From NCBI RefSeq assembly GCF_009861525.1, contig NZ_WVHL01000002.1, positions 647,400 through 711,399 on the forward strand: DNA of 64,000 nt. The letters run 5' to 3'. Origin of the DNA: Pseudomonas sp. LD120. Lineage in GTDB: Bacteria; Pseudomonadota; Gammaproteobacteria; Pseudomonadales; Pseudomonadaceae. Under the pieces are notes generated by a model that worked only from the letters and a program-made list of their open reading frames with translations, was not told the DNA's origin and ran no database searches. Of the stretch, positions 9,187-19,417 are shown one piece after another. Numbering within the stretch: position 1 is the stretch's first letter; the number at the start of each line of letters is the position of its first letter. The translations under genes and the position numbers were made by a program.

Positions 9187-11036
9187 TGCCTCTGCGTGCC
9201 CTGTTGCTGCGCACCAGCGGCTTGTTGTTCGGCGCCATCGCCTGCTGTGCCCAGGCCGCGCCGCAACATGCCCTGACCCTGTATGGCGAAGCGCCAAAAT
9301 ACCCGGCGAACTTCCAGCACTTCGACTTCGTCAACCCCAAGGCGCCCAAGGGCGGCACCTTCCGCATGGCCGGTTTCGGCAGTTTCGATAGCCTCAATCC
9401 CTTTATCAGCAAGGGCGTGCCGGAAACCAACATCGGCCTGATCTACGACACGCTGATGTACCAGAGCCTGGATGAACCCTTCACCGAGTACGGTCTGGTG
9501 GCCGGCAAGATCGAGAAAGCCCCGGACAACAGCTGGGTACGCTTTTACCTACGCCCCGAGGCCCGCTTCAATGACGGCCAGCCAATTCGTGCCGAAGACG
9601 TGGTATTCAGTTTCCAGACCTTGATGAGCGCCGGCTCGCCGCTGTACCGCGGTTACTACGCCGACGTCGACCAGGTGATCGCCGAAGACCCACTGCGGGT
9701 ACGGTTCAAGTTCAAGCACAGCAACAACCGCGAGCTGCCGCTGATCCTCGGCCAACTGACGGTCCTGCCCAAGCACTGGTGGCAACACCGCGACTTCGCC
9801 AAGAGCAATCTGGACGTGCCGCTGGGTAGCGGCCCCTACCGAGTGACCGAAGTCAAGGCTGGGCGCTCGATCCGCTACGAGCGGGTCAAGGACTATTGGG
9901 CCCGCGACCTACCGGTGAACCGCGGTTTCTACAATTTCGACGTGATCACCAGCGACTACTATCGCGACAACACCGTGGCCCTGGAGGGCCTCAAGGCCGG
10001 CCAGTTCGACTACTGGCTGGAGATGAGCGCAAAGAATTGGGCCAACGCCTACAACACCCCGGCGGTGGCCGAGGGTCGGTTGATCAAGGAACAGATCGCC
10101 AACGGCAACCCCACCGGCATGCAGGGCTTTGTATTCAACACTCGGCGGCCGATGTTCCAGGACGTGCGCGTGCGCCATGCCCTAAGCCTGTTGCTGGACT
10201 TCGAGTGGAGCAACAAGCAGCTGTTCAATGGCGCCTACACCCGTACCCGCAGCTATTTCGAAAACTCGGAAATGGCCGCTACCGGCCTGCCCGGCCCCGA
10301 AGAGTTGGCCATCCTCGAACCGCTGCGAGGCATGATCCCCGAGCAGGTGTTCAGCCAAGCCTTTGCCCCTGCGTTATGCGACGGCAGCGGGATGATCCGA
10401 GCCCAACAGCGCCAGGCCTACCAACTGCTGCAAGAGGCCGGCTGGCATATCGTCGACGACAAGATGGTGGACGCCCAGGGCAAGCCGCTGGTGATCGAAT
10501 TCCTCCTGGCACAGACCGAGTTCGAGCGGGTGCTGCTGCCATTCAAGCGCAACCTGGCCGACCTGGGCATCGACCTGGTGATCCGCCGGGTCGACGTGTC
10601 CCAGTACATCACCCGGGTGCGCTCCCGGGACTTCGACATGATCGTCGGCAGCTTCCCCCAGTCCAATTCCCCGGGCAACGAACAGCGCGAGTTCTGGATG
10701 TCCTCCAGTGCCGACAAGCCCGGCAGCCGCAATTACATCGGCCTCAAGGACCCGGCTATCGACAACCTGGTGGAAAGCCTGATCAACGCTGACTCGCGCG
10801 CTAGCCTGGTGGCCCACACCCGAGCCCTGGACCGAGTCCTGCAATGGGGCTATTACGTGATCCCCAACTGGCATATCAAGACCTGGCGCGTGGCCTATTG
10901 GGACCATATCGGCCACCCGCGAATGGCGCCCAAATACGACATCGGCATCAACACCTGGTGGATCAAGCCCGACGCCAAGCCCGCCGTAGAAGCGGCGCCA
11001 GACAACCAGGCGGCCACGGCCGGCACGGGGCACTGA
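9183..11036 (+). CDS. Oligopeptide-type solute-binding protein (YejA-like), copy 2
   Basis: Second YejA-like periplasmic binding protein, 617 residues, a clear paralogue of the preceding gene. It has a signal peptide ending AQAA, the [20 protein letters not shown] segment type, [16 protein letters not shown], and [20 protein letters not shown]. Translation probably starts at the ATG overlapping the upstream stop, with a second ATG immediately after. A longer open frame upstream is an out-of-frame shadow of copy 1. Two binding proteins feeding one YejBEF core suggests a broadened or divided substrate range. Confidence 0.9.
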   Translation: MMPLRALLLRTSGLLFGAIACCAQAAPQHALTLYGEAPKYPANFQHFDFVNPKAPKGGTFRMAGFGSFDSLNPFISKGVPETNIGLIYDTLMYQSLDEPFTEYGLVAGKIEKAPDNSWVRFYLRPEARFNDGQPIRAEDVVFSFQTLMSAGSPLYRGYYADVDQVIAEDPLRVRFKFKHSNNRELPLILGQLTVLPKHWWQHRDFAKSNLDVPLGSGPYRVTEVKAGRSIRYERVKDYWARDLPVNRGFYNFDVITSDYYRDNTVALEGLKAGQFDYWLEMSAKNWANAYNTPAVAEGRLIKEQIANGNPTGMQGFVFNTRRPMFQDVRVRHALSLLLDFEWSNKQLFNGAYTRTRSYFENSEMAATGLPGPEELAILEPLRGMIPEQVFSQAFAPALCDGSGMIRAQQRQAYQLLQEAGWHIVDDKMVDAQGKPLVIEFLLAQTEFERVLLPFKRNLADLGIDLVIRRVDVSQYITRVRSRDFDMIVGSFPQSNSPGNEQREFWMSSSADKPGSRNYIGLKDPAIDNLVESLINADSRASLVAHTRALDRVLQWGYYVIPNWHIKTWRVAYWDHIGHPRMAPKYDIGINTWWIKPDAKPAVEAAPDNQAATAGTGH

Positions 11037-11037
11037 G

Positions 11038-12111
11038 ATGCTGGCCTATATTTTTCGACGACTGTTGCTGATCATCCCCACCCTGCTGGGCATCTTGCTG
11101 ATCAACTTCGTGATCATCCAGGCCGCGCCCGGCGGCCCGGTAGAGCAGATGATCGCCAAACTCGAAGGCTTCGAAGGCGCCACCAGCCGCATCGCCGGTG
11201 GCGGCGCCGAGGTATCCGTAGCCGGTTCCAACTACCGTGGCGCACAGGGCCTGGACCCGGCCCTGATCAAAGAAATCGAGCATATGTACGGCTTCGACAA
11301 ATCGGCGCCGGAACGTCTGTGGATCATGATCAAGAACTACGCCACCCTGGATTTCGGCAACAGTTTTTTCCGCGACGCCAAAGTCGTGGACCTGATCAAG
11401 GAAAAGCTGCCGGTGTCGATCTCCCTGGGGCTGTGGAGCACCTTGATCATGTACCTGGTATCGATCCCCCTGGGGATCGCCAAAGCCACCCGGCACGGCA
11501 GCCAGTTCGACATCTGGACCAGCTCGGCGATCATCGTCGGCTATGCGATCCCGGCGTTCCTGTTCGCCATCCTGCTGATCGTGGTGTTTGCCGGCGGCAG
11601 CTACTTCAACTGGTTCCCCTTGCGCGGCCTGACCTCCAACGACTTCGATCAACTGAGCGTCACCGGCAAGATCCTCGACTATTTCTGGCACCTGGCGCTG
11701 CCGGTCACGGCCCTGGTAATCGGGAACTTTGCCACCATGACCCTGCTGACCAAGAACAGTTTCCTCGATGAGATCAACAAGCAATACGTGATCACCGCCA
11801 AGGCCAAGGGCCTGACCCAGCGCCGGGTGCTCTACGGCCACGTGTTCCGCAACGCCATGCTGCTGGTGATCGCAGGTTTCCCCTCGGCCTTCATCGGCAT
11901 TTTCTTCACCGGCTCGTTGCTGGTGGAAGTGATCTTCTCCCTCGACGGCCTCGGCCTGATGAGCTTCGAGGCGGCGATCAACCGCGACTACCCGGTGGTG
12001 TTCGGCACCCTGTTCATCTTCACCCTGCTGGGTTTGGTGGTGAAACTGATCGGCGACCTGACCTACAACCTGGTGGACCCACGCATCGACTTCGACAGCC
12101 GGGAGCATTGA
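11038..12111 (+). CDS. yejB: Peptide ABC transporter permease (YejB-like)
   Basis: First inner-membrane permease of the Yej-type importer, 357 residues. It starts with the family N-terminus [19 protein letters not shown] and has about six membrane segments, a large periplasmic loop after the first, and the EAA coupling loop ([21 protein letters not shown]) that docks on the ATPase. It begins one base after the stop of the second binding protein, indicating tight operonic coupling. Confidence 0.93.
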   Translation: MLAYIFRRLLLIIPTLLGILLINFVIIQAAPGGPVEQMIAKLEGFEGATSRIAGGGAEVSVAGSNYRGAQGLDPALIKEIEHMYGFDKSAPERLWIMIKNYATLDFGNSFFRDAKVVDLIKEKLPVSISLGLWSTLIMYLVSIPLGIAKATRHGSQFDIWTSSAIIVGYAIPAFLFAILLIVVFAGGSYFNWFPLRGLTSNDFDQLSVTGKILDYFWHLALPVTALVIGNFATMTLLTKNSFLDEINKQYVITAKAKGLTQRRVLYGHVFRNAMLLVIAGFPSAFIGIFFTGSLLVEVIFSLDGLGLMSFEAAINRDYPVVFGTLFIFTLLGLVVKLIGDLTYNLVDPRIDFDSREH

Positions 12112-12112
12112 G

Positions 12113-13132
12113 ATGAACCTGTCCCCCCTCAATCGCCGGCGCTTCGAACGCTTCAAGGCCAACAAGCGCGGCTGGTGGTCGCTGTGGTTGTTTTTGGTGC
12201 TGTTCATCCTCAGCCTGGGCGCCGAACTGATCGCCAACGACAAGCCGCTGGTGGTGCACTACGAGGGCGGCTGGTACTTCCCGGCCCTCAAGCGCTACCC
12301 GGAAACCACCTTCGGCGGCGAGTTCCCCCTGGAGGCCAACTACAAGAGCCCCTACATCCGCGAACTGCTGGCAGACAAAAACGCCTGGGTGCTGTGGGCG
12401 CCCATTCCGTTCAGCTACCAGAGCATCAACTACGACCTGCAGGTCCCGGCCCCGGCACCGCCCTCGGCGGACAACCTGCTGGGCACCGACGACCAAGGCC
12501 GCGACGTGCTGGCCCGGGTCATCTATGGCTTTCGCATCTCGGTGCTGTTCGCCCTGACCCTGACCCTCCTCAGCTCCGTCATCGGGGTTGCCGCCGGCGC
12601 CCTGCAAGGGTTCTACGGCGGCTGGGTGGACCTGGTGGGGCAGCGCTTCCTGGAGATCTGGTCGGGGCTGCCGGTGCTCTACCTGCTGATCATCCTCGCC
12701 AGCTTCGTGCAGCCCAACTTCTGGTGGTTGCTGGGGATCATGCTGCTGTTTTCCTGGATGAGCCTGGTGGACGTGGTGCGTGCCGAGTTCCTGCGCGGAC
12801 GCAACCTGGAATACGTGCGCGCGGCCCGGGCCCTGGGCATGCAGAATGGCGCCATCATGTTCCGCCACATCCTGCCCAACGCCATGGTCTCGACCATGAC
12901 CTTCATGCCCTTCATCCTCACCGGCGCCATCGGCACCCTCACCGCCCTGGACTTCCTCGGCTTCGGCCTGCCGCCGGGGGCGCCCTCTCTCGGCGAGCTG
13001 GTGGCCCAGGGCAAGTCCAACCTGCAAGCGCCCTGGCTGGGGGTCAGTGCCTTTGCCGTGCTGGCGATCATGCTCAGCCTGCTGGTGTTTATCGGCGAAT
13101 CCGCCCGCGATGCCTTCGACCCGAGGAAATGA
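12113..13132 (+). CDS. yejE: Peptide ABC transporter permease (YejE-like)
   Basis: Second permease of the importer, 339 residues. The N-terminus (LSPLNRRRFERFKANKRG) and the long periplasmic insert after the first membrane helix are typical of YejE/DppC-class permeases. The motif GTDDQGRDVLARVIYGFR and the EAA loop (EYVRAARALGMQNG) are both present. It starts one base after the yejB stop. Confidence 0.93.
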   Translation: MNLSPLNRRRFERFKANKRGWWSLWLFLVLFILSLGAELIANDKPLVVHYEGGWYFPALKRYPETTFGGEFPLEANYKSPYIRELLADKNAWVLWAPIPFSYQSINYDLQVPAPAPPSADNLLGTDDQGRDVLARVIYGFRISVLFALTLTLLSSVIGVAAGALQGFYGGWVDLVGQRFLEIWSGLPVLYLLIILASFVQPNFWWLLGIMLLFSWMSLVDVVRAEFLRGRNLEYVRAARALGMQNGAIMFRHILPNAMVSTMTFMPFILTGAIGTLTALDFLGFGLPPGAPSLGELVAQGKSNLQAPWLGVSAFAVLAIMLSLLVFIGESARDAFDPRK

Positions 13133-13133
13133 C

Positions 13134-14744
13134 ATGACCCAGGACACCCTGATCGAAGTCCGCGACCTGGCGGTCGAGTTCGTCGCCGGCCAACAGCGCC
13201 AGCGCGTAGTGGAAGGCATCAGCTTCGACATCAAGCGCGGTGAAACCCTGGCCCTGGTGGGGGAAAGCGGCTCCGGCAAATCGGTGACCGCCCACTCGAT
13301 CCTGCGCCTCTTGCCCTACCCTCTGGCCCAGCACCCGTCTGGCAGCATCCACTACGCCGGGCACGACCTGCTGACCCTGAAGGAAAAGACCATTCGCCAC
13401 ATTCGCGGCAACCGCATCGCGATGATCTTCCAGGAGCCCATGACCTCACTGAACCCGCTACACAGCATCGAGAAGCAGATCAACGAGGTGTTGGGCATCC
13501 ACAAGGGCCTGACCGGCAAGGTCGCCAGCAAGCGCACCCTGGATCTGCTGGAACTGGTGGGCATTCCCGAGCCGCACAAGCGCCTCAAGGCCCTGCCCCA
13601 CGAGCTGTCCGGCGGCCAGCGGCAACGGGTGATGATCGCCATGGCCCTGGCCAACGAGCCGGAGCTGCTGATTGCCGACGAGCCGACCACGGCGCTCGAC
13701 GTCACCGTGCAGTTGAAGATCCTCGAACTGCTCAAGGAACTGCAGGCGCGCCTGGGCATGGCCTTGCTGCTGATCAGCCACGATCTGAACCTGGTGCGGC
13801 GCATTGCCCATCGGGTCTGTGTCATGCAGAAGGGCCGCATCGTCGAACAGGCCTCTTGCGAGGAGCTGTTCCGCGCCCCGCAGCACCCCTACACCCGGGA
13901 ACTGCTGGGTGCCGAGCCCAGCGGCCTGCCGGCTGCCAATGAAATCGGCCCGCCACTGCTGGAGGTGGACAACCTCAAGGTCTGGTTCCCGATCAAGAAG
14001 GGCCTGCTGCGCAGCACCGTGGATCACGTCAAGGCGGTGGACGGCATCCACTTCAGCCTGCCCCAGGGCCAGACCCTGGGCATCGTTGGCGAGAGTGGCT
14101 CGGGCAAGTCGACCCTGGGCCTGGCGATCCTGCGCCTGATCGCCAGCCAGGGCGGCATTCGTTTCGAAGGCCAGCAACTGGACAGCCTGACCCAGCAGCA
14201 AGTGCGGCCGCTGCGGCGGGAAATGCAGGTGGTGTTCCAGGACCCTTTCGGCAGCCTCAGCCCGCGCATGAGCGTGAGCCAGATCGTGGGCGAAGGCCTG
14301 CGCATCCACAAAATCGGCACCTGTGAGGAACAGGAGCAGGCGATTGTCGAGGCCCTCGAAGAGGTCGGCCTGGACCCACAAACCCGGCACCGTTATCCCC
14401 ACGAATTCTCCGGTGGCCAGCGCCAGCGCATCGCCATCGCCCGAGCCCTGGTGCTCAAGCCGCGGCTGATCCTGCTGGACGAGCCGACTTCGGCCCTGGA
14501 CCGCACCGTGCAGCGCCAGGTGGTGGAACTGCTGCGCAACCTGCAACGCAAGTACAACCTGACCTACCTGTTCATCAGCCACGACCTGGCGGTGGTCAAG
14601 GCCCTGAGCCACCAGTTGATGGTGATCAAGCACGGCCAGGTGGTGGAACAGGGTGACGCACGCAGCATCTTTGCCGTCCCACAACACCCCTACACACAGC
14701 AATTGCTGGAAGCCGCCTTCCTGGCTCCGGCAAGCGCCGAATAA
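13134..14744 (+). CDS. yejF: Peptide ABC transporter ATPase with two nucleotide-binding domains (YejF-like)
   Basis: Fused dual ATPase that powers the importer, 536 residues. Domain 1 has Walker A GESGSGKS, signature LSGGQRQRV and Walker B LLIADEP. Domain 2 repeats them as GESGSGKST, FSGGQRQRI and LILLDEP. Each half ends with an oligopeptide-type C-terminal extension (QHPYTREL, QHPYTQQL). The start is the ATG giving MTQDTLIEVRDL, one base past the yejE stop. It ends the operon 22 bases before fabI. Confidence 0.94.
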   Translation: MTQDTLIEVRDLAVEFVAGQQRQRVVEGISFDIKRGETLALVGESGSGKSVTAHSILRLLPYPLAQHPSGSIHYAGHDLLTLKEKTIRHIRGNRIAMIFQEPMTSLNPLHSIEKQINEVLGIHKGLTGKVASKRTLDLLELVGIPEPHKRLKALPHELSGGQRQRVMIAMALANEPELLIADEPTTALDVTVQLKILELLKELQARLGMALLLISHDLNLVRRIAHRVCVMQKGRIVEQASCEELFRAPQHPYTRELLGAEPSGLPAANEIGPPLLEVDNLKVWFPIKKGLLRSTVDHVKAVDGIHFSLPQGQTLGIVGESGSGKSTLGLAILRLIASQGGIRFEGQQLDSLTQQQVRPLRREMQVVFQDPFGSLSPRMSVSQIVGEGLRIHKIGTCEEQEQAIVEALEEVGLDPQTRHRYPHEFSGGQRQRIAIARALVLKPRLILLDEPTSALDRTVQRQVVELLRNLQRKYNLTYLFISHDLAVVKALSHQLMVIKHGQVVEQGDARSIFAVPQHPYTQQLLEAAFLAPASAE

Positions 14745-14766
14745 CCTGCAACAGGAGTAGCCACTT

Positions 14767-15561
14767 ATGGGTTTTCTCGCTGGGAAGCGTGTCCTGATCG
14801 TCGGTGTCGCCAGCAAACTGTCGATCGCCTCCGGCATTGCCGCCGCCATGCACCGTGAAGGCGCCGAGCTGGCCTTCACGTATCAGAACCAAAAACTCAA
14901 GGGCCGGGTCGAGGAGTTCGCCGCCGGCTGGGGCTCCAGCGCCGAGCTGTGCTTCCCCTGCGACGTGGCCAGCGACGAACAGATCGCCCAGGTCTTCATC
15001 GAGTTGGGTAAACAATGGGACGGCCTGGACTGCATCGTCCACTCCGTGGGCTTCGCCCCCGGCGACCAGCTCGAAGGCGACTTCACCGACGCCACCACCC
15101 GCGAGGGCTTTCGCATCGCCCACGACATCAGCGCCTACAGCTTCGTGGCCCTGGCCAAGGCCGGCCGCGACATGATGAAGGGCCGCAACGGCAGCCTGCT
15201 GACCCTGTCCTACCTGGGCGCCGAACGCACCATGCCCAACTACAACGTGATGGGCATGGCCAAGGCCTCGCTGGAGGCCGGCGTGCGCTACCTGGCCGGT
15301 TCCCTGGGCCCGGAAGGCACCCGGGTCAACGCCGTCTCCGCCGGCCCGATCCGCACCCTGGCGGCTTCAGGGATCAAGAACTTCCGCAAGATGCTGGCGG
15401 CCAACGAAGCCCAGACACCCCTGCGGCGCAACGTCACCATCGAGGAAGTCGGCAACGCCGGCGCCTTCCTCTGCTCGGACCTGGCGTCCGGCATCAGTGG
15501 CGAAATCATGTACGTCGACGGTGGTTTCAACACCACCGCCATGGGCAATCTCGACGAGTGA
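14767..15561 (+). CDS. fabI: Enoyl-ACP reductase I, NADH-dependent
   Basis: Reduces trans-2-enoyl-ACP in the last step of each fatty-acid elongation round. 264 residues of the divergent short-chain dehydrogenase type. The active-site set Y149, Y159 and K166 (YxxxxxxK in YNVMGMAK) aligns with E. coli Y146/Y156/K163, and the nucleotide loop [13 protein letters not shown] is present. A good Shine-Dalgarno (AGGAG) precedes the ATG. It follows the peptide transporter closely and may be partly co-transcribed. A second, unrelated enoyl reductase, FabV, lies at 46407-47603. Confidence 0.97.
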   Translation: MGFLAGKRVLIVGVASKLSIASGIAAAMHREGAELAFTYQNQKLKGRVEEFAAGWGSSAELCFPCDVASDEQIAQVFIELGKQWDGLDCIVHSVGFAPGDQLEGDFTDATTREGFRIAHDISAYSFVALAKAGRDMMKGRNGSLLTLSYLGAERTMPNYNVMGMAKASLEAGVRYLAGSLGPEGTRVNAVSAGPIRTLAASGIKNFRKMLAANEAQTPLRRNVTIEEVGNAGAFLCSDLASGISGEIMYVDGGFNTTAMGNLDE

Positions 15562-15566
15562 TTGCT

Positions 15567-15602
15567 GGCGGCGGCAAGGGCCCTCACGCCCTTGTCGCCG
15601 CC
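15567..15602 (+). terminator. Strong hairpin after fabI
   Basis: Fifteen-base stem GGCGGCGGCAAGGGC / GCCCTTGTCGCCGCC with one mismatch and a six-base loop, starting six bases past the fabI stop. There is no T-tract, so termination efficiency is uncertain. Confidence 0.55.
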
Positions 15603-15721
15603 ACGCAACGCCGCAACAAAACTCATCGGCCACAACGCGAAAACCTGCCGCTCACGGGTGCGCGATGCCAAACATCACGTGGAAAATGCAACCCTCGGGG
15701 CGCTCGCTGGCAAGGCGCAAC

Positions 15722-16613
15722 ATGAAGCGGCGCTACCTGCTGCTCATGATCTTTCTCGCCGGCTGCGAACAGCCTCAAGCCACAGCCCCCCAATAGCGCG
15801 GCGGACACCGTCGCCAGCCTTCACACTCCTCTGGGTGCAGCGGTTGACGGGGTCCTTGCCAACATCCCGGTACGCTTTAGCGCCAACGGCCTGGAGGCGG
15901 TCGACATGTGTTGGTATGAAGCACATCGCCAAGGCGCGCTCCTTGACCTGAGGCTCTCTCAGCCTGCGGGCACGCTTGAGCTGGATCAGGTGTCCGGGTT
16001 ATGGCCGTTGAGGGCGAGGGCTCAAGACACGTCCAGGTCTTGAACATCGACCTGCGTGGCCTGCCGGACCACAGCACTGACCAGCAAAACCAGGCGTTTG
16101 TCTATCGCCTCCTCAAGACCTTGAAGAGTGGTGGGTGGCAAACCCACTACTTTCCTTCGGAGCCACGGATACCCGGCGCCCAATGGCACAAGCTCGACGG
16201 ACAAGAGAGCCTGTTGGGCATGACCCCGCTCAGCCATCCACTGTTCGATGCCGGGCGTGAAATGAGCCTGAAGGAATGGCTCGGCGTCTCCACGTTCTAC
16301 GACTGGTATCGCTATCAAGGCGACTTCATTGCCCATGTCCGGCCCCTGCGCTCCGACTCGAAAAGCGCGCCCTTGGAAACCGGTGTCTATCTGATCAGCC
16401 TAAACCTGATGTCGCTGGGCAGCTTCTGGGCAACCATTTTTGCCGAAGAACAACGAGCACACTGGAAAGCCCTGCTCCCGGCTCATTTGCAAGCCCTGCT
16501 GCAGCGGCGCTCGCAAGCGGAAACCCGAGCCAGGGCCGCCGGGGTGAACATCGAGCAAAGCTATGCCCATCGGCCGTCGAGCGCAGCCAGTCGCGGCCGG
16601 CATCCTTGGTTGA
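15722..16613 (+). pseudogene. Decayed lipoprotein gene, frameshifted
   Basis: A lipoprotein signal starts at 15722 (MKRRYLLLMIFLAGCEQ, lipobox LAGC) but stops at TAG 15794 after 24 codons. Protein-like sequence continues one frame over from 15792 (SADTVASLHTPLGAAVDG, then NIPVRFSANGLEAVDMCWY), then returns to the first frame between about 15980 and 16041 (VQVLNIDLRGLPDH onward). That frame stays open past the likely natural end and would run into the opposite-strand cyclase gene. The first shift sits in a C6 tract (15786-15791). Two offsetting indels plus a lost stop suggest a decayed gene; I do not recognise the family. Sequencing error or C-tract phase variation are alternatives for the first shift. 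Confidence 0.55.
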
Positions 16614-16646
16614 CCGGCCCGCTCCAGGTGCTTGCCTGGTGCACCT

Positions 16647-17615
16647 TCAGTGGGTCTGCTTGCCGGCCTGTTTGTGCAGATACATGGCCTTGTCGGCATC
16701 AGCCAGCAGCGCTTCGATACCGGCGTGGCGCTTGGGGTCGTATTCGATCTGGCCGACGCTGAAGCAGATGTCGTAGCCGCGGTTCGGGGAAGCGTTGCGC
16801 TCATCGAGGACCTCCCGCAGACGCGCCATGACCGCCGACGTCTCGAGGCTATCGGCCCCCGTCAGCAGAGCCACGAACTCATCGCCGCCCAGGCGGCCGA
16901 TCACATCACTCTCGCGAAAGGCAATACGCAGCGCATCGGCAAAGGTCTTCAAGGCGCCGTCCCCTTCGGCATGACCGTAGCTGTCGTTGATCTGCTTGAA
17001 GTCATCAAGATCGAAAAACAGCAGGGTCACCGGCTTGTGCAAGCGCTTGCACGCCTTCAGGGCATGCCGGGCCAGGGCCTCGAAGCCGCGCCGATTGGAC
17101 AGCAGGGTCATCTCGTCCATGCTGGCCATCTGCACGGCCGCCAGCTCCTGCTCGGCCATGCGCGCCAGGTCCCGCAGCAGGGCACGCTCTTCGTCATCCA
17201 GGTCCCGGGGTTGGGTATCGATCAGGCACAGAGTGCCCAGCCTGCTGCCATTGGGCACGCTCAGGGGGCAGCCGGCGTAGAAGCGAATCCGCGGTTCGCC
17301 GGTGACCAGCGGGTTGTCCTGGAAACGCTCGTCCCGTTCGGCGTCGCGGACCATGAGGATCTGGTCATCAAGGATCGCGTGGCCACAAAACGACATGTCC
17401 CGGGGCGTCTGGCTGGCCTCCAGCCCCACGGCCGACTTGAACCACTGGCGATCGCTGTCCACCAGGCTGATCAGGGCAATGGGCACATTGAACAGGCGCC
17501 TGGCCAGCCGGGTCACCCGATCGAAACGCTCCTCCGGCAAAGTGTCGAGCACATTCAGTTCGCGCAGGGTCTGAACTCGCAAGGCCTCATCGTTGGGTTT
17601 GCTGGGATACAACAT
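16647..17615 (-). CDS. GAF-GGDEF diguanylate cyclase
   Basis: Cytosolic diguanylate cyclase of 322 residues. An N-terminal GAF domain (about 15-155, with FNVPIALISLVDSDRQWFKS and FCGHAILDD) precedes a GGDEF domain. The active-site loop is intact (GGDEF at about 243-247), as is DLDDFKQINDSYGH for metal and substrate. An RxxD inhibitory site (RESD) lies five residues before it, so product feedback is expected. I chose the ATG at 17615 because GGAG sits six bases upstream. It is not clustered with other genes, and the GAF ligand is unknown. Confidence 0.92.
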   Translation of the reverse strand: MLYPSKPNDEALRVQTLRELNVLDTLPEERFDRVTRLARRLFNVPIALISLVDSDRQWFKSAVGLEASQTPRDMSFCGHAILDDQILMVRDAERDERFQDNPLVTGEPRIRFYAGCPLSVPNGSRLGTLCLIDTQPRDLDDEERALLRDLARMAEQELAAVQMASMDEMTLLSNRRGFEALARHALKACKRLHKPVTLLFFDLDDFKQINDSYGHAEGDGALKTFADALRIAFRESDVIGRLGGDEFVALLTGADSLETSAVMARLREVLDERNASPNRGYDICFSVGQIEYDPKRHAGIEALLADADKAMYLHKQAGKQTH

Positions 17616-17707
17616 CGCGGACTCCATTCGCGGCTAAGACCGCAAGCGTAGACCAGTTTCACCCGTCCCCCTTGGCGAGGCGACTCGCCCCCCTCGATCG
17701 CAACCGG

Positions 17708-18886
17708 TCACAGCCGCGCCGTCAGCAGGATCCGTCCGTAGCCGCCGACGAACAGGGCAAACGCCAAGGCGCCCAGCAACGCCGATAACCCCAGGCCCAG
17801 GCTGCTGAACGGCACCAGCAGCACCCGGCACAGCGCCGCCAGGAACAGCAAGGCAAAAGCGCCGACCATGGCCCGGGTGACCTGCAGCGGCCGGCCGCTA
17901 TGGCCCAGGCTGACCCGGGCAATCATCGCCAACACCAACCCGCCAAGGCCGCCTAGCGCCAGGGCGTGGGTCGCCAGGCTCTGCGGCGGCCAGCCGCACA
18001 GATGCCACAGCGCCATGCCCAGGGTGGCCAGCGCCAGCCACAGGTAGCCCAGGTACAGCGACCACAGCAGCGGCAGCCGCCACACGCCCGCTTGATGCCA
18101 ACGCCACAAGCGCCACAGATGCAGGGCCGCCAACAGGGCAAACAACGGCGCCAGCCAGGGCCGTGGCGCATCTCCGCCGCCCAGGGCCATGGAGACTGCC
18201 GCCAGCAGGCTGCCCAGCAGCAACAAGCGGGTGGGCCAGGGCGAAGTCGGCCCCGCCGGCGGCCGATTGAGCCCACGCTGGATGAAGAACGGAATGACCC
18301 GACCGCCGATCACCGTCATCAGGGTCGCCACCAGCCACAGCGCCCCCAGCTCGCCGTGGCGCTGCCAGAGTTCCTGCGACGCCAGCAGACCCGCCAGGGT
18401 CTGCCCCTGAAACAGCGTCAACAGGGCCAGGATCAGCACCACGGGGTAGTTGTCACGCTTGCCCGCACGCCACAATTCATGCCCCACCACTGCGACCAGC
18501 GCCGGCATGAAGGCCAGTTGCAGCACCAGGAACAACGGCGCCGGCAGCGCCAGCCACCAGGCCAGCCGCGCCAGCAGCCAGAGCAGCCACAACAGGATCA
18601 ACGGCGTGCGACTGAATGGCGGGCGTCCAGTCCAGTTGGCCACCGCCGTCAGCAGGAACCCGGCGATGATCGCCACGGCAAAGCCGAACAGCATCTCGTG
18701 CCGATGCCACGCCAGCATGCCGCCCAACGGCTGGCGGCCGCTCCAGACGCCGTGCAGCCACAGCCCCCAGCCCATCAGGGCAATACAGGCAAACACCGCA
18801 CCTGCTAAGAAAAACGGCCGAAAGCCCAGGCTCCACAGCGGCTGCGCGGCCCATTGCCGCCAACGTTCAGGCACCGACACAGGCAT
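17708..18886 (-). CDS. nnrS: NnrS-family membrane protein
   Basis: Polytopic haem- and copper-associated membrane protein that protects against nitric oxide stress in bacteria where it has been studied. 392 residues with about twelve hydrophobic segments. The family signature MLAWHRHEMLFGFAVAII is present near residue 60, as is the FRPFF motif near the N-terminus. No denitrification genes lie nearby. A perfect 11-base inverted repeat is found about 150 bases upstream (19032-19067); I do not see an obvious NorR, NnrR or ANR box. Confidence 0.9.
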   Translation of the reverse strand: MPVSVPERWRQWAAQPLWSLGFRPFFLAGAVFACIALMGWGLWLHGVWSGRQPLGGMLAWHRHEMLFGFAVAIIAGFLLTAVANWTGRPPFSRTPLILLWLLWLLARLAWWLALPAPLFLVLQLAFMPALVAVVGHELWRAGKRDNYPVVLILALLTLFQGQTLAGLLASQELWQRHGELGALWLVATLMTVIGGRVIPFFIQRGLNRPPAGPTSPWPTRLLLLGSLLAAVSMALGGGDAPRPWLAPLFALLAALHLWRLWRWHQAGVWRLPLLWSLYLGYLWLALATLGMALWHLCGWPPQSLATHALALGGLGGLVLAMIARVSLGHSGRPLQVTRAMVGAFALLFLAALCRVLLVPFSSLGLGLSALLGALAFALFVGGYGRILLTARL

Positions 18887-19417
18887 CCCTCCCCTGGTGC
18901 GGAACAGGCAACGGCGAATTGCAATGACGGATCATGCTCAGAACTCCTTGGCCAATCAGCGATGCATCAGCACCATCACATTTCATGCCAAGGCTGCTGC
19001 CCGGTAAAACCGCGCCTGCCGACTGACCGGAGTCTTTATGACTCGGACAAAACCAGGTCATAAAGACCACAAACAAGTCAGTTTGACTCTGCCTTCCAGG
19101 CTGCGCTTGTCCGCCCAAGGACATAGATTGGCCCCCTCTTGCCGCTCCCCTGGCCCACAAGGATGTCCCCAGCGCCCGCCCCACAAAGCCTGTCGCGCCT
19201 GTTGCCGGATCTGCCCTGGCAGTTGAGCGCCCTGCCGATACCGATGTTCGTGTCACCTTTCCGGCACCGTCCCTGGCGCTGGCCGAGTTGCTCGGCCCGC
19301 CCCTCCAGACCCTGGCGCCCCATCAGTGCCTGTGGCTGCTCGCCGCCGACGCGCACCTGGCAGGCCTTGCCGCGTCCCGACCATCCGGCGTTCCCCCCAA
19401 CAGCCTGAAGCCGCGCC
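18887..19417. other. Gene-poor gap upstream of nnrS
   Basis: 531 bases between nnrS and the EIIC-EAL gene, which are both on the minus strand. It holds the 11-base inverted repeat at 19032-19067. Plus-strand sequence from about 19200 to 19410 has a protein-like open frame (with LAELLGPPLQTLAPHQ) but no credible start or family match, so it could be a gene remnant. I could not identify it. Confidence 0.4.
19032..19067. repeat. Perfect 11-base inverted repeat upstream of nnrS
   Basis: GTCTTTATGAC at 19032-19042 and its exact reverse complement GTCATAAAGAC at 19057-19067, with a 14-base spacer. It could be an operator or an mRNA hairpin in the nnrS leader. Confidence 0.5.

Noticed and set aside
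19139..19408. Plus-strand 89-residue open frame
   Set aside because: Proline/arginine-rich composition typical of GC-rich chance frames; no ribosome site and no family resemblance.
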